Source of the DNA: Pseudoalteromonas tunicata
Lineage (GTDB): Bacteria; Pseudomonadota; Gammaproteobacteria; Enterobacterales; Alteromonadaceae
DNA length: 64,000 nucleotides
Assembly: GCF_002310815.1 (NCBI RefSeq)
Contig: NZ_CP011033.1
Span: 186,001-250,000, forward strand
Direction: 5' to 3'
Shown: piece after piece, positions 51,532-61,095 of the stretch
Layout: every line of letters begins with the position of its first letter
How positions within the stretch are numbered: the first letter of the stretch is position 1
The notes under the pieces: generated by a model
What the model was told of the DNA's origin: nothing
What the model saw: the letters and a program-made list of their open reading frames with translations, nothing else
Database searches by the model: none
Program-made: the position numbers and the translations under genes

Positions 51532-52485
51532 ATGCAGATCCATTTTCTTGGCACGTCATCAGGCTGTCCATCACTGAGTCGAAATGTAGCCGCCACGGCC
51601 GTTGAATTTGAACATACAAAGACTTGGTTATTGGTTGACTGTGGTGAGGGCACTCAGCATCAAATAATGAAAAGCCCGCTCGCTGCTTACCACCTTGGTG
51701 TGATTTTGATTACCCATTTACATGGTGATCATTGTTACGGTTTGCCTGGGTTATTAGCGTCAATCAGCATGGCGGGTCGAAAAGAGCCGGTGCACTTAGT
51801 GGCTCCCAAAAAGGTCATTGAGTTTGTGGAGGCGACGCTTGAATTAACCGAAATGGAAACTGCTTTTTCGCTTATTTTTACTGCATGGGAAACGCTTGAT
51901 AATCAGCAAGTGTTAGAGTTTTCAAGCTGTTTGGTCACAATTCATCCACTACAGCATCGAGTACCCTGTGTCGGTTTTAAAATTATTGAAAAGGGCGTAC
52001 CTAATAAACTTAGAATTGACGAATTAAACGCTGCAGGTATTGGTAGTGGCCCACACTACAATCAGTTACAGCGCGGACAAGATGTTATTTACAACCATCA
52101 ACTGCTTAAAAGTGCTGATTTCACTTACCCTAGTTGGCAGCCTCGCAAAGTGTTAATTTGTGGCGATAATGAAAAACCAAGTTTATTAGCGAGTGTATGC
52201 CAAGATGTCGACTTATTGGTACATGAAGCCACGTTTACCAGTGCAGATTTATTACGAGTAGGCGAACACACAGGTCATAGTGATGCAAAACGGGTGGCAC
52301 AATTTGCCGAGCAATGCAAAATTCCCAAATTAGCGCTTATTCATTTTTCAAGTCGTTACCATGGACCCGGTATGCTCGAGCCTTTAGCGCAAGAAGCGCA
52401 ACAATATTATCACGGACAGTTAATATTGGCTGAAGATGGTTTAACGCTCTCAATCTCCAAGCATTTGAATTTAAATTTTATTTAA
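51532..52485 (+). CDS. rnz: Ribonuclease Z (tRNA 3' processing endonuclease)
   Basis: 317 residues. Metallo-beta-lactamase fold with the Zn motif THLHGDH (His62, His64, Asp66, His67), LVDCGEGTQHQ and the later HRVPCVGF, HEATF and HTGH metal/phosphate contacts. This is the elaC/rnz type that cuts precursor tRNAs after the discriminator base. Its stop overlaps by 4 nt the stop of the convergent receptor gene. No ribosome site beyond a weak AAAGATAAATAG. Confidence 0.93.
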   Translation: MQIHFLGTSSGCPSLSRNVAATAVEFEHTKTWLLVDCGEGTQHQIMKSPLAAYHLGVILITHLHGDHCYGLPGLLASISMAGRKEPVHLVAPKKVIEFVEATLELTEMETAFSLIFTAWETLDNQQVLEFSSCLVTIHPLQHRVPCVGFKIIEKGVPNKLRIDELNAAGIGSGPHYNQLQRGQDVIYNHQLLKSADFTYPSWQPRKVLICGDNEKPSLLASVCQDVDLLVHEATFTSADLLRVGEHTGHSDAKRVAQFAEQCKIPKLALIHFSSRYHGPGMLEPLAQEAQQYYHGQLILAEDGLTLSISKHLNLNFI

Positions 52486-54830
52486 AAAGTAATTGTGATA
52501 CTTAGGACAAAATTTCTTCCAACTTGAGGGATGAGCGAGTTGTGCCATCCTTGTGAGCGTTGGCTAAAATCATTGCCAGAGCTGGCGGCTTCAACACCTG
52601 AATGATAATGCTGTTTATCAAGTAGATTTTTAATTCTAACACCCACTAATAGGTTATCAATTTGGTAGTTCAGATTGGTATCTAGGGTTAAATAACTGGC
52701 ATTATCTTGCTGTTGGTCGCGAAGGGGATTACGTAGATACAGTTTTTTACTTGAGACCCAATTGGCGCCAATGTTTAAATTTAACCGCTCGTGAAGCGGA
52801 ATATTCAGATTAGCGTTGATTTTATGTGGCGCTATGTCGCCAACATCGATATTTTGATCTTGGCAAGGGTTATATGTTGTTGGTGTCAGTAAAGCACATT
52901 GTTCAACTCCCTCGCCAACCCAAGCGGCAATGTTGTGATCGTAACTGACACTGCTTAGCGCTTTAGTATAAGTATAATAAATATGGCCACTGATAGCAGA
53001 ATGCCGGTACCACGGATTATCAAACTTGAATTGCCCGCGGTATTCAAAGCCATAGTTTTGGCGATGCCCTGCATTTTCGGCTTCTTCTTTAATCACATCG
53101 TCATATCGAGCACTAAAAAGCGAAAAATCGTGCAGCCAATTTGGTTGTTGAAACATGTAAATGAGTTCAAGGTTTTTTACTTGTTCAGGTTTTAAATTTT
53201 CATTCGCGGCACGGCCATTCCAACCGCCCCACAATTGAGCGGCAGAGGGCTCCTGAAATGCTTCACCATAAATGAGTTTAAGGGTACTTTTGTCGGATAA
53301 AAAGTGAATTGCGGACAGTCTTGGATTGACGGTGCTGCCGTAAATGCTGTTGTGATCGTAGCGCGCACCGGCATTAAGTCGCCACTGGGCCAATTGCCAA
53401 ATTCCTTGTAAATATAACCCTTTATCTTTTATTTTAATTAAATTGTCAGCAGGCATCTTGTATGCGGGATTACTTGGTTTACTGATTGATGTTTCAGTAC
53501 TTAGTACTACACCTGACAAAGTGGAGGTTGAGCAAAATGAACCCTCCCAATATCCACAGACTTCATACGCTTTGGTGAGGCTTTTTTCTTGGTATTTGAG
53601 GCCTGCACTGAAGGTAAGTTGTTCACTGCGTTGCCATTCGTAGTCTTGTTGTACTAACCAGCTATTACTGATGGAATTCCATTTTGAGAGGCTGACCGCA
53701 GATAAGACGTTTTGGGTATTTAAATCTGGATTGACTGGATAGGCTTCTGCCCAGTCACCCCAGAGACGATTTTCACGGTATAAGGCTAAGGTTTTTGTTT
53801 TTAATTGGCTCGTTAATTGTCCGTAATGTTTCAGATAATATTGCTTCGAGTTTCGTTGCCAGGCACTACCTGGTTGAGCGCGATCACTTGGATAATATAC
53901 GCCATAGCCATTATTGAGCTGCCACAGAATAAGTCCCGCAGTAAAGTTATTGTAAGATGCATCAGCGAGTAAGCCCCAGTTTCGGCTCGAATCGTGGTAT
54001 TGACCATAGTTATGTTTATAACCTCGTTGCGGGCATGCATCGGATGCACATTGTTGCGCAAGGGATTGATCTGCCACAATCGGCCCCCAAATTGCGCGAT
54101 TACTCAGCATCTCATTACTTAAATACCCCCAAGGGGCAAAATCGTCGATATCAGGCTCGTCACTTTGCAAAAGATTGGCACTGAGATTATATTGCCAAGC
54201 CTGCGATGCCCCGGCGAGTGAAAGTTCAATACTGTCGCTATTAAAACTGCCTTTACTCACTTTGACTGTTTGAATATGTTCGTTTTTGAGTGTTTGAGCG
54301 GCTTGCTTGGTAATAATATTAATCACACCTGAAAAAGCATTTGCGCCATAAACCGCACTCGCTGGGCCATAAAGAATTTCAATTCGCTCGATGTTGCTTA
54401 TTGGGTAGGTACTGGTTAATGACGCTTCTTGTGTCCAAAGGTGATTATCCACTATGCCATTTAATAATACTAAAGTACGTTGAGTAAAGGGGGTTCGGTA
54501 TCCTCGTTGATAGCTGGTGAAGTTACTATTGCCATAAGTGATTGAGTTATCAAATCCAGGTAAATTCATCAGTACATCTTCAATGCTGCGATAGCCCCGC
54601 TGCGAGATATCTTTTGCGCTAACAATAACCATAGCGGCAGGAGCATTACGTAAGGTTTCGTTTAACCCTGAAGCTGAGGAGACTGTGATATTGAGTAACT
54701 CTTCAATATTAATATCAGCGAATAAATCAAGCTCGGCGTGGTTGTTTTTAGCATAGGCAATAGAGCTAATAGCCATTAATCCAAGGGAAAAAATGCCAAG
54801 CGCACGAGGATTTTGAGAGGGTAAAGTCAT
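52482..54830 (-). CDS. TonB-dependent outer-membrane receptor (colicin I receptor-like)
   Basis: 782 residues. Signal (GLMAISSIAYA), an N-terminal ADINIEELLNITVSSASG-type extension seen in receptors with an STN-less plug, plug YRSIEDVLMNLPGF, RGYRTPF and IERIEILYGPASAVYGANAFSGVINI, then the barrel with a terminal TITF. No Fur box recognised in the 167 bp upstream, unlike the two iron receptors, so a different ligand is possible. Cysteine pairs (QQCASDACPQRG, VCGYWEGSFC) suggest disulfide-pinned extracellular loops. Confidence 0.9.
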   Translation of the reverse strand: MTLPSQNPRALGIFSLGLMAISSIAYAKNNHAELDLFADINIEELLNITVSSASGLNETLRNAPAAMVIVSAKDISQRGYRSIEDVLMNLPGFDNSITYGNSNFTSYQRGYRTPFTQRTLVLLNGIVDNHLWTQEASLTSTYPISNIERIEILYGPASAVYGANAFSGVINIITKQAAQTLKNEHIQTVKVSKGSFNSDSIELSLAGASQAWQYNLSANLLQSDEPDIDDFAPWGYLSNEMLSNRAIWGPIVADQSLAQQCASDACPQRGYKHNYGQYHDSSRNWGLLADASYNNFTAGLILWQLNNGYGVYYPSDRAQPGSAWQRNSKQYYLKHYGQLTSQLKTKTLALYRENRLWGDWAEAYPVNPDLNTQNVLSAVSLSKWNSISNSWLVQQDYEWQRSEQLTFSAGLKYQEKSLTKAYEVCGYWEGSFCSTSTLSGVVLSTETSISKPSNPAYKMPADNLIKIKDKGLYLQGIWQLAQWRLNAGARYDHNSIYGSTVNPRLSAIHFLSDKSTLKLIYGEAFQEPSAAQLWGGWNGRAANENLKPEQVKNLELIYMFQQPNWLHDFSLFSARYDDVIKEEAENAGHRQNYGFEYRGQFKFDNPWYRHSAISGHIYYTYTKALSSVSYDHNIAAWVGEGVEQCALLTPTTYNPCQDQNIDVGDIAPHKINANLNIPLHERLNLNIGANWVSSKKLYLRNPLRDQQQDNASYLTLDTNLNYQIDNLLVGVRIKNLLDKQHYHSGVEAASSGNDFSQRSQGWHNSLIPQVGRNFVLSITITF

Positions 54831-54963
54831 TCAGGCTCAATAGCTTGATTAGATTGTGAGTTAACTATAGTGAATAGCATGCAAAGGAGCAAAAAGAGTC
54901 TTGTTTTTTCTGCTTTTTTTATGTGATTGTTTGATATGAATATAAGGCTTAGTTTTATTAAAA

Positions 54964-54995
54964 AATGAAAGCCTGATAATTCAGGCTTTTAAAGG
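54964..54995 (-). terminator. Terminator of the QEGLA/GshB-like operon
   Basis: GAAAGCCTGA-TAA-TTCAGGCTTT hairpin just after the minus-strand stop, with T-rich flanks on both strands. Confidence 0.75.
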
Positions 54996-54997
54996 TT

Positions 54998-56983
54998 TTA
55001 ATAAATAGCAGATACTAAATAATCCATAATGCTCGGTGGGTTTGACTGCACAATTTTCAGTGGAAATAGGCTTTCGGGTTTGGGTAAAAACCCCCGTTCG
55101 ACCATTTCATTAAGTAATGTGATATCACTGATCCCTGTTTTCCCAACTAACAGTACTGATAAGTCTTGCTCATCACTTAAATTAAGCATGTCGCGAAAGC
55201 CTTTAAGATAAAGGTAATCTTTGGTAAAACCACCGCCTCGATAAACTCGGGTGGTTAGTGTAAAGGCATCGTTATCGGTCAGAATAAAGCGCTGTTGTAG
55301 CGTATTAAAGGTCTGCGAAAAATCCCGTTGAGTGAGCATTAATTTTACCGCAATAACGCGCATGGCCAGCGTTTGCAATCGCCTAAGTGTTAAACTGCCA
55401 GAGCTGTATTCACTTAAAATAGCTAAACCTTCTTGGGTATGTGTATCGCCAATTAAACCCAAAGACATGACTTTAAGCGGCTGTTTTTTTGCATTTAAGG
55501 TCGTCACCATATGAATGCCGAGTTCATGATGGGCAAAGGCATTAAGTTCTTGATCAGAGAACAGCGTATCTTTATTGATATACAAAATATGCTTTTCATT
55601 ATTGACCATGGCTTTGGCGACCAGCTTGGCGGATTTTTCGACTTTACAGACTAGGCCCCATTCTTTGGCGCGCTGTTGAAAATAGTCAACGGCTGCATCG
55701 GCATCGTGCTCAAGCGGACCTTCTTGATTGGCAATTGCAGGTGCTCGCAGCAAAAATTCTGCATTCGCAATGTCGTTGTTATCGGGCTCGCCGTAATATT
55801 TTAGCGAGTTATAAATAAATTCATCGCTGCCAATCGAAGTTAGTAGCTCAATTTTGGTGGCAAGATGGTCGATAAAGCGGCGATAAAATTGCTGAATATC
55901 GGCATCCAGGATCTCTTCAACGGGCAGTTTATAAAGCTGCTCGCGAAATTGATGTGGATTAATATTAAGCTGTTTGTATTTAAATTGCGGTGTGTAAGCT
56001 GTTTTTTGCGCAAAGAATTTTTTGCGTTCGCTGGCTAAATTAACCGGATTTATAAAGTTAAGCGTGCCGACATTTTTACACAAGGCATAGAGCTTTTTAT
56101 CAAGCTCAATCACTTCTTTAGCTATGGCCGATGATAAAATGTCTTCGCGTCGGGTTTTACGACTGTGGCTAAAACGGCGCATAAAAAAGGCGGCGGTTTC
56201 AGACACAGCTTGTTTAAGGCCCACTTTTAATTCATCAAGTACTAGGTGATAAAGCTCGCTATTGGCTTCATTCATAAATACTTTTTGTACACAAAGTGGC
56301 AGTGCAACTGTGTTATCAAAATGAGCATAAATATGAGTGGTGAGATAATTGTGGCTATGTTTTATTAAACCGACTGCACTGTTCACTTCAATATTGGGTA
56401 AATTAATTAGGTTTAGCTGGCGTAAAAAATGCTGACTAATATTTTTAAACCGCGCTTGGTCAAGTTGGCTAATATCAATGGCAAAGGTATTTTGCTGCTG
56501 CTCACTTGGCGCACTTTGCAGTGAAAATACCATGGCATGCTTAAATTTTTGCTCAAGTTTAGCCAGTAGTGCTTTGAGGACTAAATAAAAGCTATCGTGT
56601 TTTTGCAGACTAATCGCGCGCTGTTTGCTGCTCCAAGTTTTAGTCCAAAGAGCTTGATTGCTTGAGTCTACCACTTTTATTGCATGGGCTTTGACTTGGC
56701 TTAAATCGTATTCAAGGCTGCTGTCGTTGGCAATAAGTGTAATGGGAAACGACGATAATAATTCATCACAATATTGGCTGCTTAACGCTGTGCGTTCATC
56801 TTGACTGAGTGTTGAAATAGCCGATAATTCATCACGCAGCGTCTGACCGCTTGCCAACGCGGCACAAACTAATGGGCTGTATTCATCAATTTTTAGCGTA
56901 AAGGCGCCATCAGCTACGCTGGCATGAAAACATTGCCCTTGGTTAATCAGTTTTATGCAGTCTTGTTCAGATAATATGAGCAT
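54998..56983 (-). CDS. QEGLA-motif metallopeptidase-like protein (DUF1704)
   Basis: 661 residues from ATG 56983; an earlier in-frame ATG at 57037 lies inside the upstream gene and is less likely. It shows the zinc-type motif HHELGIHMVT, the eponymous TQEGLAILSEY and the YRGGGFTKDYLYLKG block of the flavohemoglobin expression-modulating/tyrosine carboxypeptidase-like family. Its start overlaps the end of the ATP-grasp gene by 17 nt, so the two are coupled. In other bacteria the pair travels with an N-formylglutamate amidohydrolase, not seen here. The N-terminal 300 residues have no recognised domain. Confidence 0.85.
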   Translation of the reverse strand: MLILSEQDCIKLINQGQCFHASVADGAFTLKIDEYSPLVCAALASGQTLRDELSAISTLSQDERTALSSQYCDELLSSFPITLIANDSSLEYDLSQVKAHAIKVVDSSNQALWTKTWSSKQRAISLQKHDSFYLVLKALLAKLEQKFKHAMVFSLQSAPSEQQQNTFAIDISQLDQARFKNISQHFLRQLNLINLPNIEVNSAVGLIKHSHNYLTTHIYAHFDNTVALPLCVQKVFMNEANSELYHLVLDELKVGLKQAVSETAAFFMRRFSHSRKTRREDILSSAIAKEVIELDKKLYALCKNVGTLNFINPVNLASERKKFFAQKTAYTPQFKYKQLNINPHQFREQLYKLPVEEILDADIQQFYRRFIDHLATKIELLTSIGSDEFIYNSLKYYGEPDNNDIANAEFLLRAPAIANQEGPLEHDADAAVDYFQQRAKEWGLVCKVEKSAKLVAKAMVNNEKHILYINKDTLFSDQELNAFAHHELGIHMVTTLNAKKQPLKVMSLGLIGDTHTQEGLAILSEYSSGSLTLRRLQTLAMRVIAVKLMLTQRDFSQTFNTLQQRFILTDNDAFTLTTRVYRGGGFTKDYLYLKGFRDMLNLSDEQDLSVLLVGKTGISDITLLNEMVERGFLPKPESLFPLKIVQSNPPSIMDYLVSAIY

Positions 56984-58001
56984 CAGTGATCGCTTGTCTA
57001 AATTCGGTTTTACGTTGTGATAGCGCTTCTTTGGCATTGATCACACTTTCGACAAAGTCGATGACTTTCTTTTGTAATTTCACATTATTGAGTTTGTTAA
57101 TGCGTACTATTCCGCCGGGGCTTTGAACGTTTACTTCAATCAGCTTTTCGTTAATTACATCAATCCCAACAAAGTAGAGGCCATCACGCACTAGTTTAGG
57201 ACCAATGTGTTTACACAGTGCTTTTTCTTGTTTACTTAATACGTGTTTAACCACTGAGCCGCCAGCGTGCACATTTGAGCGCACTTCGCCTTCCGCTGGA
57301 ATGCGCTTCATCGCACCAATAGGTTCGCCGTTGAGCATTAAGATACGGACATCACCTTGTTCTGCGCCTTCAACGTATTCTTGCAAAATCACATAATTGC
57401 CGCCATCGCCACTGTTGATATAAAACTCAAGCAAGGAGTGAAAGCTTTTTTGTGCTTGTTTCTCAACTAAAATAACTCCTTGACCACCATAGCCATCAAG
57501 CGGTTTCATGATCATTTTATCAGTGGGTGATTCACGCAACACTTCTTCCAAATAAGCGGGGGATTTTGATACATGGGTGACAGGAATAAAGGTATTAGAT
57601 ACATCATTAAACGATGCGGTATAGAGCTTATTATTGGCAACACGAAGTCCATCAATATCATTAAAAATAAACACTTCTTCGCGTACAGAATCTAAAAAAT
57701 TTAATGCCACCACATCTAACGGCGGATTGGTACGCATTATAATGCTATCAAATCCAGCCAAAGGCAGACGTGCTTGACTAAATTGTGCTTTTTTATAAAA
57801 GGTAACGATGTTACTTGGCACCGGTTCTTTTTTAAATACTTGGCAAAATGCGCTGGCAACGGAGTCTCGCATGGTCAGGTTACTGGTTGTTGCTAACGCA
57901 ACGGTATGACCACGGTTAACACACTCGTGGATGAGGCGCAGTGTTGAGTCGGTTTCAGGTTCAACACGTTCCCAAGGATACATTAAAAAAAGAATATTCA
58001 T
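56967..58001 (-). CDS. GshB-like ATP-grasp ligase
   Basis: 344 residues: N-terminal PWERVEPETDSTLRLI and MRTNPPLD, which recall glutathione synthetase, and an ATP-grasp with MIMKPLDGYGGQGVILV, LQEYVEGAEQGDVRIL, GAMKRIP, RSNVHAGG and IGIDVI..EVNVQSPGG motifs. True GshB usually sits elsewhere and is about 315-320 residues; the 25-residue C-terminal extension and the coupling to a QEGLA-motif protein suggest a paralog that ligates a glycine- or amine-like group to another gamma-glutamyl-type peptide. Whether it is the cell's only GshB cannot be told from this window. Confidence 0.85.
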   Translation of the reverse strand: MNILFLMYPWERVEPETDSTLRLIHECVNRGHTVALATTSNLTMRDSVASAFCQVFKKEPVPSNIVTFYKKAQFSQARLPLAGFDSIIMRTNPPLDVVALNFLDSVREEVFIFNDIDGLRVANNKLYTASFNDVSNTFIPVTHVSKSPAYLEEVLRESPTDKMIMKPLDGYGGQGVILVEKQAQKSFHSLLEFYINSGDGGNYVILQEYVEGAEQGDVRILMLNGEPIGAMKRIPAEGEVRSNVHAGGSVVKHVLSKQEKALCKHIGPKLVRDGLYFVGIDVINEKLIEVNVQSPGGIVRINKLNNVKLQKKVIDFVESVINAKEALSQRKTEFRQAITDAHII

Positions 58002-58324
58002 GCTAATTTAGCCTTAAATGAAGATGCAAAATACTGATTTAATTAACTTAGTTTTTTGTTAAATCACATTTGCAGAGATTGAGCGAAATTGTAGTCTGAT
58101 TTGCTTTTTTTAGGTATTAAAAACTGTCGTTTACGCGTTGTATTTTGCATGTGCTCATGTTAGTTTTCTGCCATGAGACTTATTTCAATCGTTAGTTTTC
58201 GTTCAAATTTATGGTGGCGCGCTCTTTTTTAGCGCGGCGCTTGATCACATCTGTTCATAAGCCGTCGAAAGACACCTTATGAATTAAGCATTTTGTCTTC
58301 GACGGTCCACTTAGGAGACAAAAA
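58002..58324 (+). promoter_or_regulatory. Structured leader of trpS with a possible leader peptide
   Basis: Two hairpins lie before the gene: CGCGCT/AGCGCG with a T-rich loop (about 58216-58237) and a long one CCGTCGAAAGACA / TGTCTTCGACGG (58262-58305) that ends 8 bp before the AGGAG ribosome site. A frame of 23 residues (MVARSFLARRLI..., 58211-58282) overlaps the 5' arm of the second hairpin. It contains no tryptophan codon and has no good ribosome site. The layout suggests attenuation or translational control, but the trigger is unknown. Confidence 0.5.
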
Positions 58325-59380
58325 ATGCACAATCTTAATTCAACCACACAGACTCATGCTGGTGCATGCAACGCACGCTTGGCGACTGAAAAAGTGTTGA
58401 CCGGCGATAGACCAACGGGCAGTTTACACCTAGGGCACTTTGTTGGTTCGCTTAAGCAGCGCGTATTATTACAACAGCAATATCAACAAACTATTTTAGT
58501 TGCGGATATGCAAGGTTTAACTGATAACGGTTTTAAACCCACTCTGGTTGCGGCGAATATTCTAAATCTAGTGGCTGACTATTTAGCGGTAGGGATTGAG
58601 CCAAGTAAAACTACCATCTGTTTACAGTCCGCTTTGCCTGCTTTGGCTGAGCTGACAATGTATTATTCAAATTTAGTCACTGTGGCCCGCTTAGAGCGTA
58701 ATCCAACGGTAAAAAATGAGATTGCGAATAAAGCATTTGGCCAATCTGTTCCCGCAGGCTTTTTGACTTACCCAATTAGTCAAGCTGCCGATATTACTGG
58801 ATTTATGGGGACATTGGTCCCAGTTGGTGATGATCAGCTGCCAATGATAGAGCAAACAAATGAAATTGTTCGTAAAGTTAATCACATTGCAGGGCAAACA
58901 ATTTTAGTGGAGTGCAAGCCATTATTGAGTCAAACCCCAAGATTGGTAGCACCTGATGGTAAAAATAAAATGTCTAAATCAATGGGGAATTGTATTTATT
59001 TAGGATCAGATCCACTGGCTATTCGTAAAGCGGTCCAGTCGATGTACACAGATCCTAATCATCTTAACATTAGCGACCCTGGTCGTATTGAGGGAAATGT
59101 CGTGTTTAGTTATTTAGATGCGTTTCATCCTGAGCCTGATACGGTTGCGAAACTTAAAATACACTATCGGCAAGGTGGCTTAGGTGATGGGCAAGTTAAA
59201 AAGCAACTCGAAGAGTGTTTACAACAATTACTCGCTCCCATCAGGGCAAAACGAGAGCTTTATCTATCAGATAAGCAACAGTTATTGGATATATTAAAGG
59301 CAGGTACAGAGCTTGCCCAACAAGAAACTGAAATAGTCGTCAAGCAAGTTAAAAATGTATTTGGTTTAAGTCTTTTTTAA
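58325..59380 (+). CDS. trpS: Tryptophanyl-tRNA synthetase
   Basis: 351 residues, class I: VLTGDRPTGSLHLGHFVGSL with the HIGH-type motif HLGH (residues 35-38), the Trp-pocket region VGDDQLPMIEQTNEI and KNKMSKS. A leading 20 residues precede the usual start of the catalytic core. The TGDRPTG form differs from the short E. coli TrpRS and resembles the second, auxiliary type found in many gammaproteobacteria and in some producers of, or strains resistant to, TrpRS inhibitors. Whether another trpS exists in the genome cannot be seen. AGGAGACAAAAA precedes the ATG. Confidence 0.93.
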   Translation: MHNLNSTTQTHAGACNARLATEKVLTGDRPTGSLHLGHFVGSLKQRVLLQQQYQQTILVADMQGLTDNGFKPTLVAANILNLVADYLAVGIEPSKTTICLQSALPALAELTMYYSNLVTVARLERNPTVKNEIANKAFGQSVPAGFLTYPISQAADITGFMGTLVPVGDDQLPMIEQTNEIVRKVNHIAGQTILVECKPLLSQTPRLVAPDGKNKMSKSMGNCIYLGSDPLAIRKAVQSMYTDPNHLNISDPGRIEGNVVFSYLDAFHPEPDTVAKLKIHYRQGGLGDGQVKKQLEECLQQLLAPIRAKRELYLSDKQQLLDILKAGTELAQQETEIVVKQVKNVFGLSLF

Positions 59381-59519
59381 GATGCGTTTCACCACTTTTA
59401 GCTAGTTAATTAACATAACAATATGATACGTTTTAATGACGTTTGAGTTCAATGTGTGCTGTTTAGATTTAAGCGACACACACGTTTTATGCGAAGTAGT
59501 AATAACAGGAAAACAGAAA

Positions 59520-59933
59520 ATGGAATATCCGATTGTAGGCCAGTGTCAGTGTGGCCAGGTGAGTTATCGACTACATCAGCCACCTAAAATGGTGCTGGCG
59601 TGTCACTGTTATGAGTGTCAAAAGCTGGCGACAGCGCCTTTCAGTATTACAGCATTAGTTGCGACCAGTGATATTGAGTTTAGTGGAGAGCTAAAAGAGT
59701 GGACTCGAATAGCGCAAAGTGGCAACAAAAACAGTGCTAAATTTTGCCCTGATTGTGGAAATAGAATCTATCATTTCAATCCTGATGATTTATCAACAAT
59801 TAAACTAAAGCTAAAACCAGTTGGACTTGCTGACGATAAAGTGTTTGAACCAACGGCTCATGTTTGGGTGAGTCAAAAACAAAAATGGTATGTTATTCCA
59901 TCGAATATGCGCGTATACGATGAACAGCCTTAG
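59520..59933 (+). CDS. GFA/CENP-V-type zinc protein
   Basis: 137 residues from ATG 59520 (MEYPIVGQCQCG), with CAGGAAAACAG upstream. Cysteine pattern CQCGQ, CHCYECQK and KFCPDCGN, the layout of the glutathione-dependent formaldehyde-activating/CENP-V fold that binds two zinc ions. Most members have no proven reaction; formaldehyde-glutathione chemistry is assigned only to a few. The in-frame extension upstream has no ribosome site. Confidence 0.88.
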   Translation: MEYPIVGQCQCGQVSYRLHQPPKMVLACHCYECQKLATAPFSITALVATSDIEFSGELKEWTRIAQSGNKNSAKFCPDCGNRIYHFNPDDLSTIKLKLKPVGLADDKVFEPTAHVWVSQKQKWYVIPSNMRVYDEQP

Positions 59934-60247
59934 TCTTGGCTTTTTAAATGAGGTAATTTCAATTACAATAAGAACACTTAATACCTTGCTTAGCATTGGT
60001 TTTAAGTTTTCGAAATTATCTGCTGTGCTTTAAATCATGTGTTTAAACCATAATCAAAGTAGTGATACTCATAGAGCCTACAATATGGGCAATTGTGGTA
60101 ATTAATAGACTGAACCCTAAGGTAATCATCTAGATATAAAAATAGTTGCTAAAATAGGTAAGAAAGATTATACAATCTTAGTCTAGTTTGATAGATTTAA
60201 TATTGTATCAATATGCACATTGATACGTACTCATAAGGATAATGACA
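59934..60247. promoter_or_regulatory. Gene-free stretch with an operator-like palindrome
   Basis: Mostly AT-rich with nothing further. A perfect inverted repeat GTATCAAT-ATGCAC-ATTGATAC (60205-60226) lies just before the ribosome site of the following small gene and has the size of a repressor operator. Confidence 0.5.
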
Positions 60248-60382
60248 ATGCCAAAGCATGATGCTGAAGAACTCATCGACAACACAGAAAAAACCCTGAA
60301 ATACATTGGTATTGCACTGGGTACTTTGCTCGGAATTGCGATTGGATATTTTGGGGTTCAATTATTTAATACTTGGTTTTAG
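60248..60382 (+). CDS. Small single-span membrane protein (44 residues)
   Basis: MPKHDAEELIDN start, acidic and polar, then one strongly hydrophobic helix at about residues 19-41 (YIGIALGTLLGIAIGYFGV). AAGGAT lies 7 nt before the ATG at 60248; the ATG at 60242 is too close to the ribosome site. No family is assigned. The stop lies 11 bp before the ATG of the next gene, so they may form an operon under the palindrome at 60205. Confidence 0.75.
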   Translation: MPKHDAEELIDNTEKTLKYIGIALGTLLGIAIGYFGVQLFNTWF

Positions 60383-60393
60383 CTCACTTGAAT

Positions 60394-60945
60394 ATGAAGC
60401 ATCAGATGTTGCATAAATCAACAACAGGGCTCATTGTGGTCGATATTCAAGGTAAGTTAGCAACCTTAGTGCACAATAGCGATGCTCTTATCAGCCAAAC
60501 CAAAAAACTCATTATTGGTGCTCACCAATTATCTTTGCCAATTTTATGGTTAGAACAAAACCCAACAAAACTCGGTCCAACCACTCCTTGTTTGGCTGAA
60601 TGTTTAACGCCTAATCAGGTGATTGAAAAGTATAGCTTTGATGCAACTGGCACTGAGTTATTTAACCACGCAGTGCAACAATCCGGTATTAAACAGTGGT
60701 TGATATGTGGAATTGAAGCCCATATTTGTGTTTATCAAACCGCGATAGGGTTATTGCAAGTAGGCCATCAGGTTGAAATTGTTGCCGATTGTGTCTCTTC
60801 TCGTAGTGAATTTAATAAACAATTAGCATTAAATAAATTGCTTGGTTTGGGTGCTCATTTAACCTCAGTTGAAATGTGTTTATTTGAACTTGTGGCCGAT
60901 TGTAAAGCACCTGAATTTAAGGCTATTTTACAATTAATAAAATAA
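60394..60945 (+). CDS. Isochorismatase-family hydrolase
   Basis: 183 residues from ATG 60394 (another in-frame ATG at 60406 is possible). Catalytic triad of the cysteine hydrolase fold: Asp in LIVVDIQGK, Lys in LEQNPTKLGPT and Cys in EAHICVYQTA. This is the YcaC-like/nicotinamidase-like group without a known substrate. The preceding small membrane-protein gene ends 11 bp upstream. Confidence 0.88.
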   Translation: MKHQMLHKSTTGLIVVDIQGKLATLVHNSDALISQTKKLIIGAHQLSLPILWLEQNPTKLGPTTPCLAECLTPNQVIEKYSFDATGTELFNHAVQQSGIKQWLICGIEAHICVYQTAIGLLQVGHQVEIVADCVSSRSEFNKQLALNKLLGLGAHLTSVEMCLFELVADCKAPEFKAILQLIK

Positions 60946-61095
60946 GTCAGGAGGATGTTTAGCGGGTTGTAAGGTTGTGTTTTTGTACGTGATAATAACC
61001 GAACTGTGACTAAACGTGCGCGTTTTTACGAATTTTAGTCGTTTTGATGATGTGCCATTACTTGTTTTATATCAGCGTTTTTTACCCGACTGCTC

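Noticed and set aside
56984..57037. Longer start of the QEGLA gene at 57037
   Set aside because: It would add 18 residues coded inside the upstream ligase gene and has no ribosome site; ATG 56983 gives the usual coupled overlap.
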